From contig NZ_FPCG01000014.1 in assembly GCF_900116905.1 (NCBI RefSeq), positions 1 to 33,133 on the forward strand: a stretch of 33,133 nucleotides of DNA. Reading direction: 5' to 3'. The stretch is from Micrococcus terreus (lineage in GTDB: Bacteria; Actinomycetota; Actinomycetes; Actinomycetales; Micrococcaceae). Shown here piece by piece: positions 22,137 to 30,228 of the stretch; the stretch's first letter is position 1, and each line of letters begins with the position of its first letter. The notes under the pieces are model-generated. The model was not told where the DNA came from and did no database searches. It saw nothing but the letters and a program-made list of their open reading frames with translations. A program made the position numbers and the translations under genes.

Positions 22137-23334
22137 CCAGCTCGGCCGCCTGGATCATGGCCCGCTGGTCCTCGTTCAGCTCTCGCGAGGCCAGCCAGCC
22201 GTCCGGCAGGTGTGGGCGCTTGGGGGCGCCGGCGCGGCCCCGCGGACCTTCGGCGTCGGGTCCCGGGTACGGCGCAGTCCGGTCCAGCTGGGCCAGCAGG
22301 TCACGCAGCTGGGCCAGGTCCATCACCTGGGCGAGGTCCGCGCGCAGTTGACCGCCCACCTGATAGCCCTTGAAGTACCAGGCCACATGCTTGCGGATGT
22401 CCCGCAGGGCCTTGGCCTCGTCGCCACTGAAGGTGTCCACCAGCAGCTCAGCGTGTCGGTAGAAGGAGTCGGCCACCTGGCCCAGGTCCGGACGGAAGCG
22501 GTGGTCCGAGCCCTCGAAGGCGGCCTGGATGTCCCCGAACAGCCAGGGCCGGCCCTGGCAGCCGCGGCCGATCACCACGCCGTCCACGCCGGTGCGCTCC
22601 ACCATGGCGATCGCGTCCTCAGCGGACCAGATGTCACCGTTGCCCAGCACCGGGATGTCCGGCAGGGCCTCGCGCAGCCGGGCGATCGCGTCCCAGTCGG
22701 CCTGACCGGAGTAGAACTGCTCGGTGGTGCGCCCGTGCAGGGCCACCGCGGCCACCCCCAGGTCCCGAGCGGTGCGTCCGGCGTCCAGGTAGGTCAGGTG
22801 GTCCTCGTCGATCCCGCGGCGCATCTTCACCGTGACGGGGATGTCCTTCTTGGAGGCCTCCCGCACGGTGGCGGCGATGATCGAGGCGAACAGCTCCGAC
22901 TTCCAGGGCAGGGCCGAACCGCCGCCGCGCCGGGTCACCTTGGGCACCGGGCAGCCGAAGTTCAGGTCGATGTGATCGGTCCGGTCCTCCTCCACCAGCA
23001 TGCGCACGGCATGGCCGGTGGTGACCGGGTCCACCGAGTAGAGCTGGACCGAGCGGGGGGTCTCGTCCGGGTCGTGGTGGATGATGCGCAACGACTCCGG
23101 CCGGCGTTCCACCAGGGCACGGGCGGTCACCATCTCATTGACGTACAGCCCGCCGCCGTACTCGCGGCAGAGCCTGCGGAAGGCCGTATTGGTGATCCCG
23201 GCCATGGGGGCCAGCACCACGGGCACGTCGATGGTCAGAGGCCCCAGCTTCAGCGGGGGCAGGTTCAGGCGCCCGGGCGCGGTGGAGCCGGGGCGCGTGA
23301 GAGTGGTCTGGGAAGCGTCAGTCACGGCGGTCAT
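22120..23334 (-). CDS. dusB: tRNA-dihydrouridine synthase
   Basis: This 404-residue flavoenzyme reduces uridine to dihydrouridine in tRNA D-loops. VVLAPMAGITNTAFRRLCRE begins the FMN-binding TIM barrel. The active-site Cys is in DLNFGCPVPKVTRRGGGSAL. VTVKMRRGID, VALHGRTTEQFYSGQADW and GNGDIWSAEDA contact FMN. GVDGVVIGRGCQGRPWLFGD is also characteristic of the DusB group, and the C-terminal helical domain includes RDIRKHVAWYFKGY. ATG 23334 gives a start (MTAVTDASQT) just before the domain. A frame extension upstream is not conserved. First gene of a dusB-dgt transcription unit and divergent from the flavin oxidoreductase. Confidence 0.93.
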   Translation of the reverse strand: MTAVTDASQTTLTRPGSTAPGRLNLPPLKLGPLTIDVPVVLAPMAGITNTAFRRLCREYGGGLYVNEMVTARALVERRPESLRIIHHDPDETPRSVQLYSVDPVTTGHAVRMLVEEDRTDHIDLNFGCPVPKVTRRGGGSALPWKSELFASIIAATVREASKKDIPVTVKMRRGIDEDHLTYLDAGRTARDLGVAAVALHGRTTEQFYSGQADWDAIARLREALPDIPVLGNGDIWSAEDAIAMVERTGVDGVVIGRGCQGRPWLFGDIQAAFEGSDHRFRPDLGQVADSFYRHAELLVDTFSGDEAKALRDIRKHVAWYFKGYQVGGQLRADLAQVMDLAQLRDLLAQLDRTAPYPGPDAEGPRGRAGAPKRPHLPDGWLASRELNEDQRAMIQAAELDVSGG

Positions 23335-23424
23335 CACCGTCCATTCTCTCAGAGCGGCACGGATCTCAGCGCCCGATCGGCCGCACTGTGGAAGAACTCT
23401 CACCCACGGGGCGTTGCACCGAAC

Positions 23425-24453
23425 ATGAGCACTATGAAGCGGATCGGATTCCTGAACTTCGGCCACTGGAGCGCCGTTCCCGGGACCCGCACCCCGGACC
23501 CCGCCGCCACCCTGACCCAGACCGTGGAGATGGCGGTGGCCGCCGAGGAGGCCGGACTGGACGGGGCCTGGATCCGCTCACACCACTTCCAGCACATGAT
23601 CTCCTCCCCGTTCCCTCTGCTGGCCGCCATGGCAGCCCGCACCTCGACCATCCAGCTGGGCACCGGGGTGATCGACCTGCGGTACGAGAACCCGCTCTAC
23701 TTCGCCGAGGAGGCCGCCACCACAGACCTGATCTCCGGTGGACGGCTGCAGCTGGGCATCTCCCGCGGATCCCCCGAGGCCGCACGGGACGGCCAGCACC
23801 AGTTCGGCTATGACCTCCAGCCGGATCAGAGCTGGTCTGATCTGGCCCAGGAACGCGGTCAGCGGATCCGCCAAGCACTCTCCGGGGAGGGGATCGCCCA
23901 GGCCGACCCGGACTCCGGCTGGGCTCCGCCGGGCTCAGACCGGCTCTCCACCCAGCCCCAGTCCCCCGGCCTGCTGGGCCGGCTGTGGTGGGGATCGGGC
24001 AACACCGCCTCCGGTGTCCGCGCCGGTGAACAGGGCTACAACCTGGTCTCCTCCACCCTGCTGCTGCAGGACGACGGCCGCCCCTTCCACATCCAGCAGG
24101 CCGACCAGCTGCGTCAGTACCGCGCGGCCTACGCCGCCTCCGGTCACACCACCGGCGGCATGACCGCGGTGACCCGCTCGGTCTTCCCCGTGGTCACCGA
24201 CACCGATCGCCTCTACTTCGGCGGACGCTCCAGCCGAGAGGACTCCGCCGGCATGTTGGAGGGAGGCCGGGCCCGGTCCGGACCCACCTACTCCGGCACT
24301 CCCGAGGAGGTCGCCCAGATGCTGCGGGAGGACGAGGCCGTCCAGGAGGCCGACTGGGTGCTGATGGCCAATCCGAACCAGCTGGGCGTGGAGTACAACG
24401 CCCACCTGTTCCGGCAGTGGAACGCCGTGGCCACGGAACTGGGCTGGCGCTGA
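23425..24453 (+). CDS. LLM-class flavin-dependent oxidoreductase
   Basis: This is a 342-residue luciferase-like monooxygenase-fold protein. MKRIGFLNFGHWS opens the barrel. TVEMAVAAEEAGLDGAWIRS, then HHFQHMISSPFPLLAAMAAR, the strand TSTIQLGTGVIDLRYENPLY and LQLGISRGSPEAA are the usual conserved blocks. GRLWWGSGNTASGVRAGEQG and STLLLQDD complete the flavin pocket. The C-terminal SGTPEEVAQMLREDEAVQEA is the region that closes the fold. Such enzymes use reduced FMN or F420. The substrate is not evident, although RYENPLYFAEEAA is typical of a subgroup annotated only generically. ATG 23425 was chosen over 23434 as the first start after the intergenic region. It is divergent from dusB. Confidence 0.88.
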   Translation: MSTMKRIGFLNFGHWSAVPGTRTPDPAATLTQTVEMAVAAEEAGLDGAWIRSHHFQHMISSPFPLLAAMAARTSTIQLGTGVIDLRYENPLYFAEEAATTDLISGGRLQLGISRGSPEAARDGQHQFGYDLQPDQSWSDLAQERGQRIRQALSGEGIAQADPDSGWAPPGSDRLSTQPQSPGLLGRLWWGSGNTASGVRAGEQGYNLVSSTLLLQDDGRPFHIQQADQLRQYRAAYAASGHTTGGMTAVTRSVFPVVTDTDRLYFGGRSSREDSAGMLEGGRARSGPTYSGTPEEVAQMLREDEAVQEADWVLMANPNQLGVEYNAHLFRQWNAVATELGWR

Positions 24454-24461
24454 GTCCGTCG

Positions 24462-24510
24462 TACAGTGGTCGTGGTCACACGATCGCCGAGGGGGCGATC
24501 GTCAGGAGGG
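24462..24510 (+). promoter_or_regulatory. Leader of the first lipoprotein: -10, hairpin and RBS
   Basis: TACAGT (24462-24467) is a good -10 hexamer with no clear -35. A perfect 8-bp stem ACGATCGC (24480-24487) and GCGATCGT (24495-24502) with a 7-nt loop sits directly before the AGGAGGG ribosome-binding site (24504-24510). The hairpin could also terminate transcription from the upstream oxidoreductase gene. Confidence 0.45.
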
Positions 24511-24516
24511 ATCCCC

Positions 24517-25443
24517 ATGCACAGCCCACGTCGCACTGCTGCTTCAGCCGCCTCCCATCGGACCCTACCCCGCACCCTGGCGACCGGGCTGCTCACCCTG
24601 AGTGTTGTCGTCGGGATGTCCGGATGTGCCGCAGGCACCGATCCGGAGCCCGCTCGGACCAGCTCCCCGGTCCATCCCAGCCCGAGTTCCTCCTCCACGC
24701 CGTCGACGCCGAGTCCGTCAGGGACGGTGGACCCTGACCGGTGGATCGACCTGGAGCAGGAGCTGCCGACCGGCGACTTGGATCCTCACTCCAGGCAGAC
24801 CTATGAGGGCGAGCCCCGGCGGCTCGACGACGTCCATCACCAGGACTGCCTGGACGCCTTCGCGGACGGCCAGCAGGTCCCGGAGCGGGAGGGTGAACCG
24901 GATCAGGGCGTGAGCCCGTGGACCGCCGCGGAGACCACCGTGGTGCCCGAGGGATGGAAGCTGTGCAGCCCGGGGGCCCTCTCCTCGTTCGCGGTTCCTG
25001 CCGACTTCACGCCCGAGGTGGAGCTGGGCAAGGGCGATCGGGTGTACATCCGGGTGCTGGACGGCAACGGCCGCCTCATCGGCGGGCTGAAGGACGTGGG
25101 CGCCGGAAGCCCGTCGCGCGAGACCGGGCTGCTGCGCGTGGTGGACATCCAGCGGCTGCCCTCCATCACAGCGCACGGTGGCGAGACCGCCTATCTGAGA
25201 ACCCTGGTGGTCCAGGCCCGGTCCGGGCCCCAGCTGCTGGTGGACATGGTCTCCGCGCCGTTCGGCGAGGACCCGGGCTCGCTGGATGTGTGGGACCTGG
25301 CCATCTCGGAGGAGGGCCGCCGGGCTCTGGTCTGGGCGGCTGTCCCCCTGGCTTCTCCGGCGGATGCCGACCAGGTGATCGACTCTCGTCTGCACGAGGT
25401 GCTGCAGCAGATGGTCAGCTCCTTCCGACCGGTCCGATCGTGA
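24517..25443 (+). CDS. Lipoprotein, first of three paralogues
   Basis: This is a 308-residue exported protein. The signal peptide is Arg-rich then hydrophobic (LATGLLTLSVVVGMSGC), and the lipobox ends with Cys at about residue 39. A Ser/Pro/Thr-rich linker runs to about residue 75. The mature domain begins WIDLEQELPTGDL and carries VHHQDCLDAFADGQQVP, then TTVVPEGWKLCSPGALSSFA, GGLKDVGAG, GETAYLRTLVVQARSGPQLL and ends with HEVLQQMVSSF. The two later genes share this architecture and the H-x-x-C-(L/V)-(E/D)-A motif, so Cys residues of the domain may form a disulfide. Function is not recognised. It has its own terminator downstream. Confidence 0.8.
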   Translation: MHSPRRTAASAASHRTLPRTLATGLLTLSVVVGMSGCAAGTDPEPARTSSPVHPSPSSSSTPSTPSPSGTVDPDRWIDLEQELPTGDLDPHSRQTYEGEPRRLDDVHHQDCLDAFADGQQVPEREGEPDQGVSPWTAAETTVVPEGWKLCSPGALSSFAVPADFTPEVELGKGDRVYIRVLDGNGRLIGGLKDVGAGSPSRETGLLRVVDIQRLPSITAHGGETAYLRTLVVQARSGPQLLVDMVSAPFGEDPGSLDVWDLAISEEGRRALVWAAVPLASPADADQVIDSRLHEVLQQMVSSFRPVRS

Positions 25444-25448
25444 TGTCC

Positions 25449-25476
25449 GAACACGGACCGTGACACGTCCGTGTTC
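25449..25476 (+). terminator. Terminator of the first lipoprotein gene
   Basis: GAACACGGAC (25449-25458) and GTCCGTGTTC (25467-25476) form a perfect 10-bp stem with an 8-nt loop, 6 nt after the stop codon. It is weakly followed by GCATCGG rather than a T-run. Confidence 0.6.
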
Positions 25477-25507
25477 GCATCGGTACCCTGCCGTTGCCGC
25501 GATGTGG

Positions 25508-25575
25508 TGGACATCACTCGGAGGTTCCCTAGGGTGGAAGACGGTGGCCTCAACGCGCCACCTGTCTAGGGAGGG
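25508..25575 (+). promoter_or_regulatory. Promoter and leader of the second lipoprotein
   Basis: TGGACA (25508-25513), a 16-nt spacer and TAGGGT (25530-25535) resemble an actinobacterial housekeeping promoter. A leader hairpin GGTGGC (25543-25548) with GCCACC (25557-25562) follows, then AGGGAGGG (25568-25575) as ribosome-binding site 9 nt before the ATG. The CCCTAGGGTG context is shared with the third lipoprotein's leader. Confidence 0.5.
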
Positions 25576-25584
25576 ACCCTTCTC

Positions 25585-26553
25585 ATGCAGTACCCCATCC
25601 ACCAGCCCACCCGCTCGCAGCGCCTCCGCCGGCCCGGACGGACCGTCGCGGCAGCCGCGGCCCTGTCCGCCAGTGCGCTGGCGTTGACCGGATGCGTGGA
25701 CGCTGGAGATCCAGCGCCCACCGAGTCCGCCTCGCCGACGGACACGGCATCACCGACCGCCTCGGCCACCCCCAGCCCCTCGGAGTCCGCGTCCGAGACA
25801 CCGACCTCGTCCGCCTCAGGCTCAGCGACCGAGTCGCCCACCGAGACCCCCGAGGCCGGCGCCATCGACCTGGACCAGGAGCTGCCGAGTGAGGATCTGG
25901 AGTTCGGCCACTACGACGGACCGCCACGAAGAATCGCCGACGTGAACCACCTCTCCTGCGTGGAGGCGCTTGCCGGCGAGGCCGACGTCCCCGAGATGGA
26001 GCCGGGTCCGGACGAGGAACTGAGCCTGTACAGCCAACTCGGCGACATCTCGGTGACTGAGGGCTGGAAGCTGTGCCCGCCGGAGGGCGTGGCCTACTTC
26101 GGCGTTCCGGCCTCTTTCTCGGTGGAGGCCGAGCCGGGTGAGCGCAGCTTGAGCACTCTGCGGATCTTCGACGCCGACGGTCAGCGGATCGGGGGCCTGA
26201 TGGACGTCGGCACGGGATCCGATGCCGGTGCGACAGAGCTGATCAAGGTCATCGAGATCGAGGAGGTCCAGTCCTCTCCCTCCCACGGCGACGAGACCGC
26301 GTATCTCCGCTCCCTGGTCGTCGAAGGCACCTCTGGTCCGCAGCTGCTGGTGGACCAGGTGTCCTCAGCGGCTGGCGAGGACCCGGAGAGCCTGGACGTC
26401 TGGGATATGGCCTATGGCGGCCCTGAGGGGCGGGCCCAGGTCTGGGCAGCCATTCCACTGGAGTCGGCGGAGGACGCCGACGAGGTCGCCGACTCCCGCA
26501 TGCACGAGGTGCTGCGCCAGATGGTCGGCTCCTACAGCCCGGCCATCCAGTAG
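25585..26553 (+). CDS. Lipoprotein, second of three paralogues
   Basis: This 322-residue protein has signal peptide RTVAAAAALSASALALTGC with lipobox LTGC. A long Ser/Thr/Ala/Glu/Pro linker spans about residues 38-92. The mature domain begins AIDLDQELPSEDLEFGHYDG, then VNHLSCVEALAGEADVPEME, ISVTEGWKLCPPEGVAYFGV, GGLMDVGTG, DETAYLRSLVVEGTSGPQLL, and ends HEVLRQMVGSYSPAIQ. It aligns block by block with the first paralogue, including the H-x-x-C motif and a second conserved Cys in GWKLC. Probably a tandem duplication with separate promoters. Role unknown, presumably cell surface. Confidence 0.8.
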   Translation: MQYPIHQPTRSQRLRRPGRTVAAAAALSASALALTGCVDAGDPAPTESASPTDTASPTASATPSPSESASETPTSSASGSATESPTETPEAGAIDLDQELPSEDLEFGHYDGPPRRIADVNHLSCVEALAGEADVPEMEPGPDEELSLYSQLGDISVTEGWKLCPPEGVAYFGVPASFSVEAEPGERSLSTLRIFDADGQRIGGLMDVGTGSDAGATELIKVIEIEEVQSSPSHGDETAYLRSLVVEGTSGPQLLVDQVSSAAGEDPESLDVWDMAYGGPEGRAQVWAAIPLESAEDADEVADSRMHEVLRQMVGSYSPAIQ

Positions 26554-26560
26554 ACCGGCA

Positions 26561-26584
26561 CCTCACGAACGCCACCAGGTGAGG
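26561..26584. terminator. Weak terminator candidate after the second lipoprotein
   Basis: CCTCAC (26561-26566) and GTGAGG (26579-26584) form a short stem with a 12-nt loop between the convergent lipoprotein and thioesterase genes. The stem is short and no T-run follows, so this is tentative. Confidence 0.3.
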
Positions 26585-26628
26585 GGCACCGTTCCGCGCG
26601 GACCGTCCCACCGGTGCGCTGGCCCGGC

Positions 26629-27081
26629 TCAGCCCTTGAGCCGGGCCATCGTGTTGCGGGTCTCCAGCACCACGGTACCGTCCGTGGAGGTCACGGTGAT
26701 GTCCACCAGTCGGGTGCTGCGGGTGCCGGAGCCCAGCCGCGCGGTGGCCGTGAGGACCTGACCGGTGCGGCCCGGCGCCAGGAAGTTCGAGGCTGACTGC
26801 GAGGTCACCCAGCGCGGGGTCTCCTCCCCCGTGTTCAGGGCGTAGGCCGCAGCTGTGTCCGCCAGGAACATGGTGATCCCGCCGTGGCAGATCCCGTGCG
26901 AGTTGCACTGCTCAACGCGCACCGTCAGGGACATCTGACACCCCTCGTCATCGCCGCGGACGAACTCGATGCCGTGATCGGTGACCGGGGTGTCCACGGA
27001 GAGGATGGCGGCGGCCCGCTCGGCGCGAAGCTGCGGATCGGCGGGCGCCGGGAACTCTGGAGTCTGCGTCATGGACCACAT
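26629..27081 (-). CDS. paaI: Hotdog-fold thioesterase, PaaI type
   Basis: This 150-residue acyl-CoA thioesterase of the PaaI/phenylacetate group hydrolyses hydroxyphenylacetyl-CoA or related thioesters. The hotdog core is visible in GIEFVRGDDEGCQMSLTVRV, the active-site block NSHGICHGGITMFLADTAAA (HGG and Asp of LAD), then VTSQSASNFLAPGRTGQVLT and GTRSTRLVDITVTSTDGTVV. The length fits the family. ATG 27081 has AGGGGTGG just upstream. ATG 27072 is an alternative. No other paa genes are in the window, so its pathway is open. It sits between two lipoprotein paralogues in the opposite orientation, probably inserted or rearranged into a former tandem. Confidence 0.85.
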   Translation of the reverse strand: MWSMTQTPEFPAPADPQLRAERAAAILSVDTPVTDHGIEFVRGDDEGCQMSLTVRVEQCNSHGICHGGITMFLADTAAAYALNTGEETPRWVTSQSASNFLAPGRTGQVLTATARLGSGTRSTRLVDITVTSTDGTVVLETRNTMARLKG

Positions 27082-27159
27082 GATTCCACCCCTGGCACCG
27101 ATGCGGAAACGACATCCGATCGTGGCCGTACCGTGGCTGAATCCTGCCAGGTCAGTCCC

Positions 27160-27195
27160 TAGGGTGAAGTCACTGACCGCACGGAGGGTGCGGTC
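27160..27195 (+). promoter_or_regulatory. -10 element and leader hairpin of the third lipoprotein
   Basis: TAGGGT at 27160-27165 lies in the same CCCTAGGGTG context as before the second lipoprotein. The leader hairpin GACCGCAC (27175-27182) with GTGCGGTC (27188-27195) has GGAGG as its loop and is followed by CTTCT. The loop GGAGG is about 30 nt from the ATG at 27217, so it is not a normal ribosome-binding site for that start. Confidence 0.45.
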
Positions 27196-27216
27196 CTTCT
27201 CTGAACGGACACCCCC

Positions 27217-28179
27217 ATGAACCACCAGCTCACCGGCCGTCGTCTGATCGCCGCGCCTGCCCTGCTCACCGCCGGGCTGCTGGCCCTGACCGCCTGATCC
27301 GGAGGGGCGGGCACCGCGCCGACGACACCTGCCCCGACGAACAGCTCGACCTCTGCGTCCACGTCGGCATCGGCCTCACCCTCGGTCTCCGCGAGCCCGA
27401 GCACCAGCTCGTCCGCGGTGCCCACCTCCGCCAGCCCCAGCGCGTCCGAGACGGTGGCCGCCGCCGGTATCGACCTGGACCAGGATGTGCCCGGCGAGCC
27501 GCCTGTGGTGACCCAGTACGACGGTGAGCTGCGGCCCCTGGCGGAGATCCACCACATGGAGTGCCTCGAGGCCGCCGCCGGTGACCAGGAGGTCCCCACG
27601 GTGGAGACCGGTGACCAGAGCAACAAGCAGGACGGCCTGGTGGTCAACGCCTGGTCCGCCACCGAAGGCCTGGCCCTCCCGGCGGACTGGAAGTTCTGTG
27701 TGGACGGCGCCGGCGGATACCTGGTGGTGCCCGCCAGCTTCTCCGTCGACGTGGAGGAGTACGGTGAGGGCGGTCTGACATCGGCCGTGATCAGCGACGC
27801 CGACGACGTCCCCCTGGTGACCTTCACCGATCAGCTCAGCGAGCCGTCCTTCCCCACTCCAGAGGAGTTCACGGTGCTGGACGTCTCCGACGCGGAGTAC
27901 ATGCACACTCTGGACGAGCAGGCCACCGAGCATCTGCGCACCTCCGTCTCACAGAGCGATGGAGACCACGTGATGCGCGTGGAGCCGATCAGCGTACCGG
28001 CCGGGGAGGCCCCTGAGTCAGCGGACCACTGGGGATTCGGCGAACTCAGCGATGCCCGGAAGGAGTACGTCGCCACGATCCCGGTCTCTTCCCCAGACCG
28101 TGCCCAGGAGGTCATGGACGCCCCGGTCTACGGCACCATCACCCAGATGCTGCACAGCTATCAGCCGCCCGTGCAGTGA
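27217..28179 (+). pseudogene. Third lipoprotein paralogue with TGA at the lipobox cysteine
   Basis: ATG 27217 opens a signal peptide with LIAAPALLTAGLLALTA. Codon 27 is TGA (27295-27297) exactly where the lipobox Cys should stand (LTA-stop-SGGAG). The frame then stays open for 293 codons to a stop at 28179: a Ser/Thr/Ala/Pro linker, IDLDQDVPGEPPVVTQYDGE, IHHMECLEAAAGDQEVP, TEGLALPADWKFCVDGAGGY and an end resembling the paralogues (YGTITQMLHSYQPPVQ). A single base change (TGC or TGT to TGA) would explain it. Translated as written, only a 26-residue peptide is made. Restart inside the frame would give an unexported protein. Likely a recent pseudogene or a base-call error. Confidence 0.75.
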
Positions 28180-28200
28180 TCTGCTGACCACCGCCTGACC

Positions 28201-28233
28201 CCGCCGGTCCTGCCCCCAGTGTGGGACCGGCGG
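28201..28233. terminator. Bidirectional terminator between convergent genes
   Basis: CCGCCGGTCC (28201-28210) and GGACCGGCGG (28224-28233) form a perfect 10-bp stem with a 13-nt loop between the third lipoprotein and the cation transporter. Confidence 0.6.
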
Positions 28234-28240
28234 AGGCATG

Positions 28241-28879
28241 TCACGGGAGAGGCCAGTCCTCGTCCAGCTCCCCGGCCAGGGCCCGTGCCGCCAGCTGCTC
28301 CTCGGTGGCGGTCTCCCAGACCTCCTTGGCCGCCGTGGCGTTGAGCACCACGATCAGCACTCCCAGCACCAGGTCCGGCCAGCCGGAGAGGGTCCACGCC
28401 GTCACCAGCCCCATCACGATGATCGCGGCGTTGGCGATGACGTCATTGCGGGCCGCGAGGAACGCCGCCGTGGTGAGGGAGCCGCCGTCGTGCCGAAATC
28501 TGGAGAGCAGCACGGTGCAGATCAGGTTCACCAGCACCGCTCCTCCGGCAGTGACCACCAGGGCGATGGGGTCCGGCGGTTCGGGATCGCCGAACTTCAC
28601 CACGGCCATCCAGCCGGCCGCGAGCGCGGGCAGCAGGATGATCACCGCCATCACCTTGCCCAGGGCGGCCCGGCGTTGCAGGGACCAGCCCAGGGCGAGG
28701 AAGATCAGCAGGTTCACTGCGAAGTCCTCGAAGAAGTCCACCGAGTCCGCGAAGAGGGACACCGAGCCCACGGCCAGGGCGACGGACATCTCCACCACCA
28801 TGTAGCCCAGGTTCAGCAGGGCCACCGTCAGCACGGTGCGCGTCAGAGCCCGGACGAGCACGGGATCGGTGCCGCTCAC
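28241..28879 (-). CDS. Cation diffusion facilitator-like transporter, short form
   Basis: This 212-residue membrane protein has about six hydrophobic segments. LNLGYMVVEMSVALAVGSVS is followed by LFADSVDFFEDFAVNLLIFL, which resembles the ADS-x-D-x-x-x-D metal-binding helix of CDF transporters. The later AFLAARNDVIANAAIIVMGL is the counterpart helix (N-D-x-x-x-N, where the classic form has HxxxD), so the second metal site differs. A C-terminal cytoplasmic metal-sensing domain is missing, so the protein is about two thirds of normal CDF length. GTG at 28879 overlaps the upstream stop (GTGA). Metal specificity cannot be read from the sequence. Confidence 0.7.
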   Translation of the reverse strand: MSGTDPVLVRALTRTVLTVALLNLGYMVVEMSVALAVGSVSLFADSVDFFEDFAVNLLIFLALGWSLQRRAALGKVMAVIILLPALAAGWMAVVKFGDPEPPDPIALVVTAGGAVLVNLICTVLLSRFRHDGGSLTTAAFLAARNDVIANAAIIVMGLVTAWTLSGWPDLVLGVLIVVLNATAAKEVWETATEEQLAARALAGELDEDWPLP

Positions 28880-30228
28880 GGGCGTGGCTCCGGCGGCTGC
28901 AGATCTGCCTGCTCGTCCCGCTGCACCGCCTTGGCCACCCCGACCGCGATCGCCGTGGTGGCGGGGATGGCCAGCACCAGGCCGATCGAACCGACCAGGA
29001 TGCGCACGATCTCCTCCACCAGTTCCCCGGAGAGCAGGGTGTCCAGCATGCTGCGCTCGTACAGGGAGACCACCATCAGGATCGGCAGCGCGGCCCCGGC
29101 GTAGGCGAAGGCGATGGTGTAGACCGTGGAGGCGATGTGGTCCCGGCCGATCCGCATGGCCGAGGAGAACAGCTGCCGGGCTGAGGCGTGTGGGTCAGCG
29201 CTCTGCAGCTCCCACACGGCCGAGGACTGGGTGATGGTGACATCGTTGAGCACACCCAGCCCGGCCACCAGCAGTCCGCATAGCACGATCCCGCTCAACC
29301 GGACCTCGGGCGCCACGGTGCTGAGCACATATCCGTACTCGTCCCCCATGCCGGTCAGGGCGGCGGCGTCGGTCCCCCAGGCGGCCAGCACAGCGGTCAG
29401 TCCCAGACCGATCAGCGTTCCCAGCAGCGCGGTGGTGGTGCGCAGCGAGAACCCGTGGGCGAAGTAGAGCACGGCCACCATGATCAGGCTCGAGCCCACC
29501 AACCCGATCCACAGCGGCGGCCCGCCCTCCAGCAGCGCAGGGATCATGAACCAGAACAGCACCGCGAAGGCCAGGCCGAGGCCCAGCACCGCGCGCAGTC
29601 CGCGCCAGCGGGCCACGGCCACCACCACCAGGGCGTAGAGCAGCGCCAGGATCAGCACGGGGACACTGCGCTCGAAGTCCACGAACACATAGTCCGCTCC
29701 CCCGCCGGTGCCGCCTCCGGGCAGGGTGGTCAGATCCAGCGCCTTGATCCGGTCTCCGGCCTGCACGTCCATGGAGGCACTCACCGCGGGAGGGATGGGC
29801 ACGCTCAGCGCCTCCTGCCCACCCCCGTCCGGGTCCACCAGCACGTCCACGCAGGTGCGCTCCACTGACGGCGGAGTCCCGACGACGGCCCCTGGGGGGG
29901 TCTCCAGCGTTCCGGTCTGCGGGCCGCAGTCCCGTGTCTGCACCGCGGTGACGGTCCCGGAGAACAGGGTCACTCCCTGCGTGGTCCCGTAGGGGTCGGC
30001 CAGGGACATCTCCCGGTGCTGGCCCGAGGGCCACAGCAGCACCATGGCGGCGATCATCGCCAGGGTGAGCGGGACCAGGATGGCGGTCAGGGCGGTGATC
30101 ACTCGGCGGCGCGTGGACCCGCCCCGACCGGTCAGCGCGTGGTCAGCGTCCGGGCCGGCCGGCAGTGAGTGTCCGTGTCCGGAGTGTGATCCGTGCGCGG
30201 TGTCCTGGGGATCAGGCCGGCTCGGCAT
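28876..30228 (-). CDS. YibE/F-family membrane protein
   Basis: This 450-residue protein has a His/Gly-rich N-terminal tail (HGSHSGHGHS), one membrane segment, and an extracellular domain with Cys residues and VTAVQTRDC and VVGTPPSVERTCVDVLVDPD. Seven or so further membrane segments follow. Marker blocks are YALVVVAVARWRGLRAVLGL, FAHGFSLRTTTALLGTLIGL, GIVLCGLLVAGLGVLNDVTI and TVYTIAFAYAGAALPILMVV, which match the YibE/F group. The molecular function is unknown. ATG 30228 overlaps the upstream GNAT gene by 17 nt. The His-rich tail next to a CDF transporter hints at metal handling, but this is only suggestive. Confidence 0.8.
   Translation of the reverse strand: MPSRPDPQDTAHGSHSGHGHSLPAGPDADHALTGRGGSTRRRVITALTAILVPLTLAMIAAMVLLWPSGQHREMSLADPYGTTQGVTLFSGTVTAVQTRDCGPQTGTLETPPGAVVGTPPSVERTCVDVLVDPDGGGQEALSVPIPPAVSASMDVQAGDRIKALDLTTLPGGGTGGGADYVFVDFERSVPVLILALLYALVVVAVARWRGLRAVLGLGLAFAVLFWFMIPALLEGGPPLWIGLVGSSLIMVAVLYFAHGFSLRTTTALLGTLIGLGLTAVLAAWGTDAAALTGMGDEYGYVLSTVAPEVRLSGIVLCGLLVAGLGVLNDVTITQSSAVWELQSADPHASARQLFSSAMRIGRDHIASTVYTIAFAYAGAALPILMVVSLYERSMLDTLLSGELVEEIVRILVGSIGLVLAIPATTAIAVGVAKAVQRDEQADLQPPEPRP

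Noticed and set aside
27217-28179. Selenoprotein with Sec at the lipobox
   Set aside because: Nothing indicates a selenocysteine insertion element after the TGA, and a lipid-modified selenocysteine is not known. A point mutation is simpler.
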